Shown in pieces: positions 24,749 through 33,671 of a DNA stretch of 64,000 bases (positions within the stretch are counted from its first letter, which is position 1; every line of letters starts with the position of its first letter). Below the pieces are notes generated by a model. The model saw only the letters and a program-made list of their open reading frames with translations. It was not told the origin of the DNA and made no database searches. The stretch spans positions 2,013,501 to 2,077,500 of the forward strand of contig NC_012796.1 of NCBI RefSeq assembly GCF_000010665.1, in the 5' to 3' direction. This DNA comes from Solidesulfovibrio magneticus RS-1. GTDB taxonomy: Bacteria; Desulfobacterota; Desulfovibrionia; Desulfovibrionales; Desulfovibrionaceae. A program made the position numbers and the translations under genes.

Positions 24749-25837
24749 TTACCCCGTAATCGCCTTTCTGGCCGTGCCGTCCTTGTAAAACGGCAGATCG
24801 CGGCGTTTGGCCGGCAGTTCGACCCGGGCGGCCTTGACCACGAAGTCCTTGGCCTCGGCGGCCGAGGCGTCCACATAGGCCAGAGCCACGGCGTGGCCAA
24901 GGCTCGGGGCGAATGAGGCGCTGGTGACCACGCCGACGGTCTTGCCGGACTTGTCGCACACGGCGTCGCCGTGGCGGGCGCTGCGGCGGCCGGGAATCTC
25001 CAGGCCGATGAGCTTTTGGCGCAGGCCGGCGGCCTTGCCCTTGCCGACGTAGTCGGCCGGGGAGGTGAGCAGCCAGCCGTAACCGGCCTCGGCTGGGGTG
25101 TGCTCCTCGTCGAGGTCCTGGCCGTAGAGGGGATAGCCCATTTCCAGGCGGATGGTGTCGCGCGCGCCAAGGCCGGCCGGGGCCACGCGCGGGTCGGCCG
25201 TGATGGCCTCCCACAGGGCCACGGCGTGGCTGGCCGGCAGGAACAGCTCGTAGCCCAGTTCGCCGGTGTAGCCGGTGCGGCTGACCATCATCTTGACGCC
25301 CTGGAAGTCGGTCCAGACGAAGTTGAAGTATTTGAGGCCCGAAAAATCGCCGGGCAGGCGGTCGCGCAGCACCTCGAAGGCCAGCGGGCCTTGCAGGTCG
25401 ATCTTGGCCGTCTCGGCCGAGACGTTGCGGAAGTTCGAGCCGGCCGGCAGCCGGCCCTTGATAGTCTCGAAATCCACGACGATGCGCGAGCCGTTGACCA
25501 CCAGCATGTAGTCGTCCACGCCCAGGCAGTAGATGATGAGGTCGTCGATGACGCCGCCATTTTCATTGAGGAGAAAACCGTAGCGGCATTTGCCCGGGGC
25601 CAGGGTGGCCAGGTCGTGGGTGACGGCCTTGCCCAGGGCCTGGGCCGCGCCGTCGCCGGACAGGGTGAATTCGCCCATGTGGCAGATGTCGAAGACGGCG
25701 GCTTTGTTGCGGGTCTGCTCGTGTTCGGCCAGGATGGAGGTGTACTGCACCGGCATGTCGAAGCCGGCAAAGGGGACCATCTTGGCTCCGTGCTCGCGGT
25801 TCCAGTCGGTCAGGGGAGTGGGGGTGGGCTTTTCCAC
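24749..25837 (-). CDS. gcvT: Aminomethyltransferase (glycine cleavage T protein)
   Basis: The 362-residue protein has the folate-dependent GcvT landmarks: DICHMGEFTLSGDGA, the SRTGYTGELGYELF box and GLGARDTIRLEMGYPLYGQDL. It transfers the aminomethyl group from H protein to tetrahydrofolate with release of ammonia. It starts at GTG 25837. The gcvH and gcvP genes are not adjacent, which is unusual for many bacteria but not proof of another function. A 30-bp palindrome lies 140 bp upstream. Confidence 0.92.
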   Translation of the reverse strand: MEKPTPTPLTDWNREHGAKMVPFAGFDMPVQYTSILAEHEQTRNKAAVFDICHMGEFTLSGDGAAQALGKAVTHDLATLAPGKCRYGFLLNENGGVIDDLIIYCLGVDDYMLVVNGSRIVVDFETIKGRLPAGSNFRNVSAETAKIDLQGPLAFEVLRDRLPGDFSGLKYFNFVWTDFQGVKMMVSRTGYTGELGYELFLPASHAVALWEAITADPRVAPAGLGARDTIRLEMGYPLYGQDLDEEHTPAEAGYGWLLTSPADYVGKGKAAGLRQKLIGLEIPGRRSARHGDAVCDKSGKTVGVVTSASFAPSLGHAVALAYVDASAAEAKDFVVKAARVELPAKRRDLPFYKDGTARKAITG

Positions 25838-25977
25838 GGCAATTGGCTCCGGGTCTGTCGGAAACGGCGTTCCGACGTCAAGGGTGTACGGCGGCCGGGC
25901 CGCCGGTCAGGTTTTGTTCCGATTGCAGTTGCGAAGTGCAATAATATAACAAACAACATGTTTGCATAATTATATAT

Positions 25978-26007
25978 TTTATAACGCAACCATGGTTGCG
26001 TTATAAA
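25978..26007. promoter_or_regulatory. Perfect 30-bp palindrome
   Basis: Both halves read TTTATAACGCAACCA in opposite senses with no spacer. It lies in an AT-rich patch between the stop of the unknown gene (26015) and gcvT. It may be an operator for gcvT, or the 3' end signal of the upstream gene, although there is no T run. Confidence 0.55.
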
Positions 26008-26014
26008 GGCAGCA

Positions 26015-27772
26015 TCAGCTCTGGGCCACCAGCGGCAGGACGATGCCCTGCTCTTTCTTGGCCTTGCGGATCATGCGGAACTCGTCGAGCAGGGCCACCA
26101 GCCGGCCGTAGGTCTTTTTTACGGACAGGCCGTAGGGCGAAAGGTCCAGGTCCTTTTTGCGTATGTAGGTCCGAAGCAGGTAGCTGTCGTTTAAGATCAT
26201 ATCGCCAAGGGACAGAACACGCTCGACCAAGGCATCGAAATAGTTGACGATCTCGAATTTTAGATCATTTAAGACTTCGGTGAAAAGGGCCAGCATTTTG
26301 GCGTAGGTCAGCCGTTCGCCCTTATAGTTGCGGTCCTGGAGGTCTTCGAGCATCTTCACTTTTCTGGCCTGCTGGATGTAGCTGTATTTGCTCCAGACTT
26401 CTTGGTAGACATCGCGCAGGTTGCTGAAGTCGTCGTAGTGGTCGGCACTTAAAAGGTAGTTGTCGAGGACCTTGACCACGTTGGAATAGAAATCGTCGGA
26501 GTAGCCGATGATGCGGCGCTGGTGCTTGGACAGCCAAGCGTAGAGAAACTTGAGCTTTTTTTCGTGGGTGTCGGTATTTTCCACGATTTCGTTGCGCTTG
26601 TAGACGATGCGGCCGGAGTATTCGCCGCGCACGATGTCGTTTAAGCGCAAAAACAGGCTGTAGGTGTCCTTAACGAGGTTGAGGCGGTAGTAGCTGCGGC
26701 CGGTCAGGGGGTGGATGACCTCTTGGGAGGCCACGGACAGGGCGCGATCCTGGCGCACGTTGTTGGGATCGTACTTGTGCTGGCGGTAGACCACCCGGGT
26801 GATGACCACCCGGCGGTCGGGGTCGATGAAGTAGCCGCCTTCGGCCAAGGCCTTGACCGCCTCGGTCTGGGACTTGTCCACGGCCACCAGGGCGATTTTT
26901 TCCACGCGCGGATAAAAGCGCGCGTCAGGGTGGGAGTAGAGCGTGGTGATGGCCCGGTCGGTCTGGCCCAGGACGCGGACCAGGAATTTTTCGCCCATGC
27001 GGAACAGCCGGCGGGCGAAAAGCGCCGACGAGGTGCGCCGTTCGGACACGATGGGGAAGCCGTAAAGCTCCATGAGAAACTGGTAGACGAAGCCGCGATG
27101 GCGCTCGTAGCGCCGGTCGTCGCCCACGGCGAATTTCTTGATGTTCAGGCCAAACCGCTTGAGTTCGGTGTCGAGGTAGGACGGGAACGAGCAGTAGACG
27201 CCGGAGAGGTAGAAGTCGTTTTGGCTGTCCATGGACAGCACATGGGCCCGGTCCATGTCGAGGATGGTGGGGAGCAGGGCGGCGTAGTTCTCCAGGCTCG
27301 TGACGTCGGTCTCGGAAAAGCGGGTGCGGAAGGCGTCCTGGCTGGCCTTGGGCAGGTGGGCGCAGAAAGTGCGGATGTTCTGGCTGAAGATCGAGGATTC
27401 CAGCGGACATTGGTCGCGGTATTTTTCGTCGGCGTAGTCGAGCAGGCAGTGCAGGATGTCGTACTGGAAAATTTCCTGGAAATACTTGAGCGGTCGGGCC
27501 AGGGCGACCATGGAAAAGCCCGGCAGCTCCTTGTATTCGTAGGCGTCAGCCTCAAACGAAGGCAGCAACTCGCGGAAATCCACCACCGGATAGTTGGCGT
27601 GTTCGGCGTAAGGCTTGAGCAGGCACTGCTTGATGTGGATCCAGTCGAGATAACGGCGCAGATCGGGCAACGTCTGGACGCGCAGGATTTCCCCTTCTCT
27701 GGCGCGGTGCTGGCCGTCGAGGAAAGGGGCTTCGGGAACCTGGGAAAAGGCGGTCGTCCAGTCGAAGATCAT
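26015..27772 (-). CDS. Unrecognised 585-residue cytoplasmic protein
   Basis: I do not recognise this protein. It has no signal peptide or membrane segment, is rich in Tyr, Arg, Asp and Phe, and is probably mostly helical, with charged segments such as KHQRRIIGYSDDFYSNVVKV. The middle region (about residues 240-330) is more strand-like and has RRVVITRVVYRQHKY. It is long, intact, and starts with ATG on the minus strand opposite the GAF gene. Codon use matches the core genome, so it is probably an old lineage-specific gene. Its divergence from a GAF sensor and mreB gives only a weak hint about function. Confidence 0.75.
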   Translation of the reverse strand: MIFDWTTAFSQVPEAPFLDGQHRAREGEILRVQTLPDLRRYLDWIHIKQCLLKPYAEHANYPVVDFRELLPSFEADAYEYKELPGFSMVALARPLKYFQEIFQYDILHCLLDYADEKYRDQCPLESSIFSQNIRTFCAHLPKASQDAFRTRFSETDVTSLENYAALLPTILDMDRAHVLSMDSQNDFYLSGVYCSFPSYLDTELKRFGLNIKKFAVGDDRRYERHRGFVYQFLMELYGFPIVSERRTSSALFARRLFRMGEKFLVRVLGQTDRAITTLYSHPDARFYPRVEKIALVAVDKSQTEAVKALAEGGYFIDPDRRVVITRVVYRQHKYDPNNVRQDRALSVASQEVIHPLTGRSYYRLNLVKDTYSLFLRLNDIVRGEYSGRIVYKRNEIVENTDTHEKKLKFLYAWLSKHQRRIIGYSDDFYSNVVKVLDNYLLSADHYDDFSNLRDVYQEVWSKYSYIQQARKVKMLEDLQDRNYKGERLTYAKMLALFTEVLNDLKFEIVNYFDALVERVLSLGDMILNDSYLLRTYIRKKDLDLSPYGLSVKKTYGRLVALLDEFRMIRKAKKEQGIVLPLVAQS

Positions 27773-28000
27773 GGCCGCTCCATGGGCGGGTTGTCGGTTG
27801 CCGGCCGCCGGCGGGCTGGCCGCCGCTGCCGAAAACCCTTTCTTAGCCTAATATCCATTAGGAATAAAGCCCCGCAGAGGCGGTGGCGGTTACGCGGGGT
27901 GAACGATTTGACGCAGGCGGTCCGTCTCCGTAAGGTGCGCCCAAGACGGAAGCCCCTTTGCGGGCGGCCGTTGCCCGGGCTGCCAGAGGCCCGGCCAAAG

Positions 28001-28028
28001 TTGCCATTTAACAAGCTGAATTTATAAT
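28001..28028 (+). promoter_or_regulatory. Sigma-70-like promoter for the GAF gene
   Basis: TTGCCA (28001-28006), 16 bases, then TATAAT (28023-28028), 50 bases before the ATG of the GAF gene. The rest of the 306-bp divergent spacer 27773-28078 has a short inverted repeat CCTAAT/ATTAGG at 27848-27863 and a GC-rich stretch; no gene seen. Confidence 0.7.
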
Positions 28029-28078
28029 CCGTAGTTGGAAAAGCCTGCCGGCTTTTTGCAAGCGAGACACCGGCCGCC

Positions 28079-29050
28079 ATGCAGCAGACCGCCTTTTACG
28101 AGCAACTGCTCGACATTGTCGGCAACGTCTTCGACGCCTATTCGGCCGTGCTGTTTCTGCCCGATCCGGCCGAGCCCGGGGTGTGCCGGGCGGCGGCCGC
28201 GTTCAGCCTGGGCGAGGCGCTCAATCGCGAGGCCGCCATCGCCCCGGGCCAAGGGCTGGTTGGCTGGATCATCCGCGAAAAAAAGCCGCTTTTGATCAGC
28301 AATTTTGACCAGCAACGCGGTATCCTGGGCTATTACCGGGGCGGCGAGGAGGAGCGCATCCGGGCCTTTATGGGCCATCCCGTGCCGGCCACCGGCGGGG
28401 CGCTTTGCATCGACACCCGCAAGACCTATGCTTTTGTCGAAAAAGACCTCAAGATCCTGTCGCAGTTCGCGCAGCTGGCCGGCAACCACCTGGCCCGTAG
28501 CCGGGAAGTGGCCCAAAGCCTGGTCGAGCACGGTTTTTACAAAGCCCACCAGCGCATCGCCCTGCTGCACAAGACCCACCCCAAATGGGCCGCTTTTCGC
28601 GAGGCCTTCCTGTCGATTTTGGCCGAGGCGGCAGGGTTTCGCCACGCCATCCTGGCCGTGCGCGACGAATCGGGGCGCTCGTATTTTCTGGAAGGCGTGA
28701 GCGAAAGCCCGTTTCTGGGCGGCCGCGACGTGCCCGGCCGGTTTTCCGTGGGCCAGGGCCTGGTCGGCTGGGTGTTCAAGAACAACACCCCGGTCTATAC
28801 CGGCGAAAAGGACGAAGCCAGCCGGTTGCCGCTTTTCGGCCTGGACGTGGCGACCATCGATTGCAAAAGCGTCATCTGTCTGCCCATCGCTTTTTCCAAA
28901 AAGACCCGGGCCGTGCTCACCCTGGCCGATCCCCGGCCCCTGCCCGTGGCCGAGGACCTCAAGACCTTTGTCGGCATGGTCTCGGAAAGCCTGGCCTTGT
29001 TTCTGGAAAACCTGCACCTGCGCACCCGTCTCGGCAGCCCTTCGGCGTAG
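28079..29050 (+). CDS. Two-GAF-domain protein
   Basis: The 323-residue protein contains two GAF-like units, about residues 5-150 and 160-315. Each shows the pattern of a sheet followed by GQGLVGW (APGQGLVGWIIREKKPLLI and SVGQGLVGWVFKNNTPVYT), a repeat of the same motif. There is no output domain, so it likely binds a ligand or a partner and passes the signal on by contact. A strong promoter lies upstream. The next gene is mreB, 86 bases later. Confidence 0.8.
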   Translation: MQQTAFYEQLLDIVGNVFDAYSAVLFLPDPAEPGVCRAAAAFSLGEALNREAAIAPGQGLVGWIIREKKPLLISNFDQQRGILGYYRGGEEERIRAFMGHPVPATGGALCIDTRKTYAFVEKDLKILSQFAQLAGNHLARSREVAQSLVEHGFYKAHQRIALLHKTHPKWAAFREAFLSILAEAAGFRHAILAVRDESGRSYFLEGVSESPFLGGRDVPGRFSVGQGLVGWVFKNNTPVYTGEKDEASRLPLFGLDVATIDCKSVICLPIAFSKKTRAVLTLADPRPLPVAEDLKTFVGMVSESLALFLENLHLRTRLGSPSA

Positions 29051-29136
29051 ACTTTTCGGCCGCGCCCATCTACCATGGGCCAATTGTCCGGCAATGGGCC
29101 GTCCCCTTTTTTTCGAACGCCAACGCGAGTGTGGGC

Positions 29137-30162
29137 ATGTTTTTCACGAAACTGTTTCGGTTCCTCGGCAAGGACCTGGCCATGGACCTCGGCACGGCCA
29201 ATACGCTGCTCTATACCGCCCAGGACGGCATCGTGCTGGCTGAGCCCTCGGTGGTGGCCATCGACACCCGTACCGACGAACTCATTGCCGTGGGCGCCGA
29301 GGCCAAGGAGTACCTTGGCCGCACCCCTGAACGCATCCGGGCCATCCGACCCATGAAGGACGGCGTCATCGCCGACTTCGACGTTACCCGGGCCATGATC
29401 GCCTTTTTCGTGCGCAAGGTGCTGACCGGTTTTCGTTACGCCAAGCCCAAGATGGTCATCTGTGTGCCGACCGGTATCACCCAGGTCGAGAAACGCGCCG
29501 TGGTCGAATCGGCCCAGATGGCCGGCGCGCGCGAGGTCAAGCTGGTGGAGGAGCCCATGGCCGCGGCCATCGGCGCGGGCCTGCCCATCGACCGGCCTTC
29601 CGGCAACATGGTGGTGGACATTGGCGGCGGCACAACCGAAGTGGCCGTCATCTCGCTTTCCGCCATCGCCTACGCCGAATCCGTGCGCGTGGCCGGCGAC
29701 GAACTCAATGAGACCATCCAGCGTTTCGTCCAGGATGAATTCCAACTGCTTATCGGCGAAAACATGGCCGAGGAGATCAAGATCCGCATCGGTTCGGCCA
29801 TGCCCCTGCCCGAGCCGCGCTCCATGGACGTGTCGGGCAAGTCGCTCATCGACGGCACGCCGACCACGGTGACCATCACCGACGAGCAGATCCGGGAAGC
29901 CATCCGCGAGCCGGTCAACATCATCGTCAGCGCGGCCATGAAGGCACTGGAGAAAACGCCGCCCGAGCTGGTGGCCGACATCGCCAAGAACGGCCTGCTC
30001 CTGGCCGGCGGCGGAGCGCTTCTGGCCGGGTTGGATCAGCGCATCAGCCAGGAGACCAATCTCACGGTGGTCCTCGACGACGATCCCCTGACCACGGTGG
30101 TGCGCGGCACCGGCCGCTCCATGGTCGACCGGGACCGCTTTAAGGACGTTTTCATCAATTAA
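29137..30162 (+). CDS. mreB: Rod shape-determining protein MreB
   Basis: The 341-residue actin homologue has the phosphate-binding loops DLGTANTLLY and VDIGGGTTEVAVISLS, and the C-terminal GLLLAGGGALLAG. It forms membrane-bound filaments that guide the cell-wall elongation machinery. Length is normal. ATG 29137 is chosen because it begins the conserved MFFTKLFRFLGKDLAMDLG. mreC and mreD do not follow, unlike the usual cluster; a hairpin repeat and suhB come next. Confidence 0.95.
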   Translation: MFFTKLFRFLGKDLAMDLGTANTLLYTAQDGIVLAEPSVVAIDTRTDELIAVGAEAKEYLGRTPERIRAIRPMKDGVIADFDVTRAMIAFFVRKVLTGFRYAKPKMVICVPTGITQVEKRAVVESAQMAGAREVKLVEEPMAAAIGAGLPIDRPSGNMVVDIGGGTTEVAVISLSAIAYAESVRVAGDELNETIQRFVQDEFQLLIGENMAEEIKIRIGSAMPLPEPRSMDVSGKSLIDGTPTTVTITDEQIREAIREPVNIIVSAAMKALEKTPPELVADIAKNGLLLAGGGALLAGLDQRISQETNLTVVLDDDPLTTVVRGTGRSMVDRDRFKDVFIN

Positions 30163-30387
30163 GGCGCTGCCGCGTTGCACATTGCCCCGAGGCAGACCGT
30201 CCGAAGCGCGGGCATGGTCCCGGCAGGCTTCTCCTCGAATGAACTTCCGCTCCCGGGTGTCGCGTCCATGAAAAGCGCATAAGGCATTTCGTAGGCAACA
30301 TCTTAAAACCATAAATTTTTCTTAAAAAACTATTGTACTTGTTGAGGGACGCTACATGAGAGCGCCCATCCCCCCCTTAACCCCTTT

Positions 30388-30426
30388 GGGGGGTCCGGGG
30401 GCCTCAGGCCCCCGGCCGCCGGAGGC
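30388..30426 (+). repeat. Intergenic hairpin repeat, copy 6
   Basis: Full unit GGGGGGTCC, stem GGGGGCC, loop TCA, GGCCCCC, tail CGGCCGCCGGAGGC. It lies in the mreB-suhB gap, in the sense direction of both genes. Confidence 0.85.
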
Positions 30427-30458
30427 ATTCTTCATCTTCTTCTCTAGGACAACCACCC

Positions 30459-31247
30459 ATGTCGAAGACGGAAACAGCACGCCTGATGGAGGCCGTGCGG
30501 CAGGCGGTCTTGGCCTCCGGCGAGCGCATCAAGGCCGATTGGGACGCCCCGCGCGACGTGCGTTTAAAAGGCCGCATCGATCTGGTCACGGCCACGGATC
30601 TGGCCGTGGAGGAGGGCCTCAAGGAGGCTCTGGCCCGGGTGTTGCCCGAGGCTGCTTTCCTGGCCGAGGAGACCGCCGCCAGAACCGTGTTGTCGGGGCT
30701 GACCTGGATCATCGACCCGGTGGACGGCACCACGAATTTCGCCCATGGGTTTCCGTTTGTCTGCACGTCGGTGGCGCTGTACGACGGCCAGGAGCCGGTG
30801 GTCGGCTGCGTCAACGCGCCGCTGCTTGGCCAGTGCTTCACGGCCGGCAAAGGGTTGGGGGCGTATTGCAACGGCGAGTCCATCCGCGTTTCGCGGACCG
30901 ACCGGCCCGAAGCGGCCCTGGTCGCCACGGGGTTTCCCTACGCCATCCGCGAGAATCTGGACGAGATCATGGCCGATTTGCGGGTCATGCTGGCCGAGAC
31001 CCAAGGCATCCGCCGGCCGGGTTCGGCCGCCCTGGATTTGGCTTACGTGGCCGCCGGGCGGTTCGACGCTTTTTATGAGCTGGCGCTCAATCCCTGGGAC
31101 GTGGCGGCCGGGGCGCTCCTTGTGGCCGAGGCCGGGGGCAGGGTGGGCAGCTATCGCCCGGACGGGCCGTATTGCCTGGGCGATTTCCGGATACTGGCCA
31201 CCAACGGCGCGCTCCACGCCCCCATGCTGGCCCTGCTGGCCGATTGA
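30459..31247 (+). CDS. suhB: Inositol monophosphatase family protein
   Basis: The 262-residue enzyme shows the metal-binding signature WIIDPVDGTTNFAHGFPF and the second motif NPWDVAAGALLVAEAGGRVG. It is a magnesium-dependent phosphatase acting on inositol-1-phosphate or a related sugar phosphate; in E. coli SuhB also helps ribosomal RNA antitermination. The start has AGGA ten bases upstream. It is flanked by two hairpin repeat copies. Confidence 0.88.
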   Translation: MSKTETARLMEAVRQAVLASGERIKADWDAPRDVRLKGRIDLVTATDLAVEEGLKEALARVLPEAAFLAEETAARTVLSGLTWIIDPVDGTTNFAHGFPFVCTSVALYDGQEPVVGCVNAPLLGQCFTAGKGLGAYCNGESIRVSRTDRPEAALVATGFPYAIRENLDEIMADLRVMLAETQGIRRPGSAALDLAYVAAGRFDAFYELALNPWDVAAGALLVAEAGGRVGSYRPDGPYCLGDFRILATNGALHAPMLALLAD

Positions 31248-31259
31248 CTATCCCCATTT

Positions 31260-31298
31260 GGGGGGTCCGGGGGCCTCAGGCCCCCGGCCGCCGGAGGC
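31260..31298 (+). repeat. Intergenic hairpin repeat, copy 7
   Basis: Identical in design to copy 6, placed 12 bases after the suhB stop and 10 before the Nudix stop of the opposite strand, between convergent genes. Confidence 0.85.
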
Positions 31299-31308
31299 TC
31301 TTCAGATT

Positions 31309-31842
31309 CTATAGCCTCGGAAACAGCGTGCCCTTTTCGAAAAAGTGGACCACGGCCGGGGTGAGGCAGTCGCGGTAGTCGCGCACCAGGGCGGCCAGTT
31401 CGGCTTCGTCCACGAACATGCCTCCGGCGAGTTCCTCGGGATTGGGGCGCGGCGGGTCGGTCAGGCGGCCGGCGGAAAAGACGGTGACGAACTCGTAGGC
31501 AGTCTCGCGGCTGGCCTGGGCGGCGTCCACGGGCGTCAGCGTCTTGGCGGTCAGGCCGAGTTCTTCGTGGAGTTCCCGGGCGGCGGCTTCCTCGCGGGCT
31601 TCGCCGGCCTGGACGTGGCCCGTGGCCGAGAGATCGAAGCGGCCGGGGTAGAGGTCCTTGTGCGGGGCGCGTTTTTGCAGATAGAGCCGGCCGGCGGGGT
31701 CGTAGACCAGCACCATGGCCGCGCGGTGGTAAAGGCCCTGACGGTGCGCCTCGCCAAGGGGCATGACGAGCAGTTCGCGGTCGTTTTCATCGACCACGTC
31801 CACCATTTCCTCAACCGGTTTGGGATTCGCTTTTTTCGCCAT
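31309..31842 (-). CDS. Nudix hydrolase, isopentenyl-diphosphate-isomerase-like
   Basis: The 177-residue protein contains the Nudix box GHVQAGEAREEAAARELHEE near residues 75-95 and an N-terminal ENDRELLVMPLGEAHRQG typical of the Idi/YfcD branch. It would hydrolyse a nucleoside-diphosphate-linked compound; the substrate is unknown. ATG 31842 has AGGA ten bases upstream. It overlaps the opposite-strand leader of rimI. Confidence 0.82.
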   Translation of the reverse strand: MAKKANPKPVEEMVDVVDENDRELLVMPLGEAHRQGLYHRAAMVLVYDPAGRLYLQKRAPHKDLYPGRFDLSATGHVQAGEAREEAAARELHEELGLTAKTLTPVDAAQASRETAYEFVTVFSAGRLTDPPRPNPEELAGGMFVDEAELAALVRDYRDCLTPAVVHFFEKGTLFPRL

Positions 31843-31883
31843 GGCTTGGTCCTGTGGCGGCATGATGCCAGGAGACGCCGGAA

Positions 31884-32438
31884 ATGCAACCGGATGCAGC
31901 GAGCCTCGCAAGCGGGGAACAGGCAGGGGGACGGGCCGCGCCGGGCGAACCGACGCAACAGGCGGGCGGGCCTCGAATCGTCGCGCCCGAGGCCCTGGGC
32001 GTGGCCGACGCCGTAGCCCTGGCCGCTTTGGAGGGGGCCTGTTTTCCCGACGCCTGGGACGCTTCCGCCTTTGCCGCCGCCCTGGCCCGGCCTCATGTCC
32101 GGGCTTACGGTATTCGCGACGGCGACCATCTTGCCGCTTATGGCGTGTTCCACTTCCTGGGCGACGAGTTCGAGGTGATCAACATCGCCGTGGACCCGGC
32201 CCGGCGCGGGCAGCGTCTGGGGTCTCGGCTTTTCGGCCATGTCTTGCAACAGGCCGACAAAGCAGGCATGTTGCAGGGGCATCTGGAAGTGCGCGCCGGC
32301 AACGAGCCGGCCAAACGTTTGTATCTTCGCCACGGTTTCGCCGTGGTCGGCGTGCGAAAACGGTACTACCCCGACACCGGGGAGGACGCCCTGGTCATGC
32401 GGCGTACGGCCGGCCAGGGCGCAAGCGCCAACATATAA
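31884..32438 (+). CDS. rimI: GNAT acetyltransferase, probable ribosomal protein S18 alanine N-acetyltransferase
   Basis: The 184-residue protein has the acetyl-CoA loop of GNAT enzymes, VDPARRGQRLGSRLFGHVLQ, and the RimI-like ending NEPAKRLYLRHGFAVVGVRKRYY. The extra 30 residues at the N-terminus are poorly conserved in composition. RimI acetylates the N-terminus of ribosomal protein S18. The start has AGGAGA 11 bases upstream and lies 30 bases before pgk's ribosome site, so co-transcription with pgk is likely. Confidence 0.75.
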   Translation: MQPDAASLASGEQAGGRAAPGEPTQQAGGPRIVAPEALGVADAVALAALEGACFPDAWDASAFAAALARPHVRAYGIRDGDHLAAYGVFHFLGDEFEVINIAVDPARRGQRLGSRLFGHVLQQADKAGMLQGHLEVRAGNEPAKRLYLRHGFAVVGVRKRYYPDTGEDALVMRRTAGQGASANI

Positions 32439-32468
32439 CCCCTCTCAGGCACGCGTTAAGGAGTTCCC

Positions 32469-33671
32469 ATGGCCCTTATCCGCATTGATCAAATCGATGT
32501 CGCCGGCAAGAAGCTGCTCATCAGGGTGGACTACAACGTGCCGCTCAAAGACGGCGAGATCACCGACGACCTGCGCATCCGGGCGAGCCTGCCGACCATC
32601 GAATACGCCCTGTCCAAGGGCTGCTCGCTCATCTTGTGCTCCCACCTCGGCAAGGCCAAGGGGGCGCCGGACGCCAAGTATTCCCTGGCCCCGGCGGCCA
32701 AGCGGCTCTCCGAGTTGCTGGGTCGCGAGGTCAAGATGGCCCCGGATTGCCTGGGCGAGGCGACGAGGGCCATGGCCGCGGCCCTTAAGCCCGGCGAGAT
32801 CCTCATGCTCGAAAACCTGCGCTTCCATCCGGGCGAGACCGCCGGGGACATGGACTTTGCCAAGGACGTCATGTCCATGGCCGAGGTCTACGTGTGCGAT
32901 GCCTTCGGCACGGCCCACCGGCCCCATGCCTCCATGGTGGCTTTTGCCAAGGTAGCCAAGCAGTGCTGCGCCGGGTTTCTTCTTATGAAGGAATGGCAGT
33001 TCCTGGGCGAGGCAGTGGAAGCGCCCCAGCGCCCGTTCGTGGCCGTTTCGGGCGGGGCCAAGGTGTCTTCCAAGCTCGGGGTGCTCAAAAATCTGCTCAC
33101 CAAGGTCGACGCCATGTGCATCGGCGGGGCCATGGCCAACACCTTCCTGGCCGCCCAGGGCTACGGCGTGGGCAAGTCCCTGGTCGAGCCCGATCTGTTC
33201 GAGGCGGCCCTGGAGATCATGGCCGAGGCCAAAAAGCGCGGCGTGGGCTTCTACCTGCCCGTGGATTTCATCATTTCCAAGGACGCGGGCAAACCCATGG
33301 CCGAGATGCAGCCCTGCGGCCAGGTGCCTTTCGCCGCCATCCCCGAGGACGCCGTGGCCCTGGACGTCGGCCCGGTGACGGCCGGGCTTTTCGCCCTGGT
33401 CATGGACGCCGCCAAGACCGTGGTCTGGAACGGCCCCATGGGCGCTTTCGAGAACCCCGCCTTTGCCCAGGGTTCCTACACCGTGGCTCATATCGTGGCC
33501 GGGGTGCGGGGGCTGAGTATCGTCGGCGGCGGCGACACCGATGTGGTGGTGCATCAGGCCGGGCTGGCCGACAAGATGGCCTTCATCTCCACCGGCGGCG
33601 GCGCGTCCCTGGAATTTCTGGAAGGCAAGGAACTGCCGGCCTTTGCCGCGCTCAAGGAGTGCCAGTCATGA
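32469..33671 (+). CDS. pgk: Phosphoglycerate kinase
   Basis: Complete 400-residue enzyme with the landmarks [42 protein letters not shown] and [13 protein letters not shown]. It transfers phosphate from 1,3-bisphosphoglycerate to ADP in glycolysis. An AAGGAG site precedes the ATG. The stop overlaps the tpiA start by four bases. Confidence 0.96.
   Translation: MALIRIDQIDVAGKKLLIRVDYNVPLKDGEITDDLRIRASLPTIEYALSKGCSLILCSHLGKAKGAPDAKYSLAPAAKRLSELLGREVKMAPDCLGEATRAMAAALKPGEILMLENLRFHPGETAGDMDFAKDVMSMAEVYVCDAFGTAHRPHASMVAFAKVAKQCCAGFLLMKEWQFLGEAVEAPQRPFVAVSGGAKVSSKLGVLKNLLTKVDAMCIGGAMANTFLAAQGYGVGKSLVEPDLFEAALEIMAEAKKRGVGFYLPVDFIISKDAGKPMAEMQPCGQVPFAAIPEDAVALDVGPVTAGLFALVMDAAKTVVWNGPMGAFENPAFAQGSYTVAHIVAGVRGLSIVGGGDTDVVVHQAGLADKMAFISTGGGASLEFLEGKELPAFAALKECQS

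Noticed and set aside
25838-26014. A glycine riboswitch upstream of gcvT.
   Set aside because: I could not find the paired glycine aptamer cores; only the palindrome and an AT-rich patch are visible.
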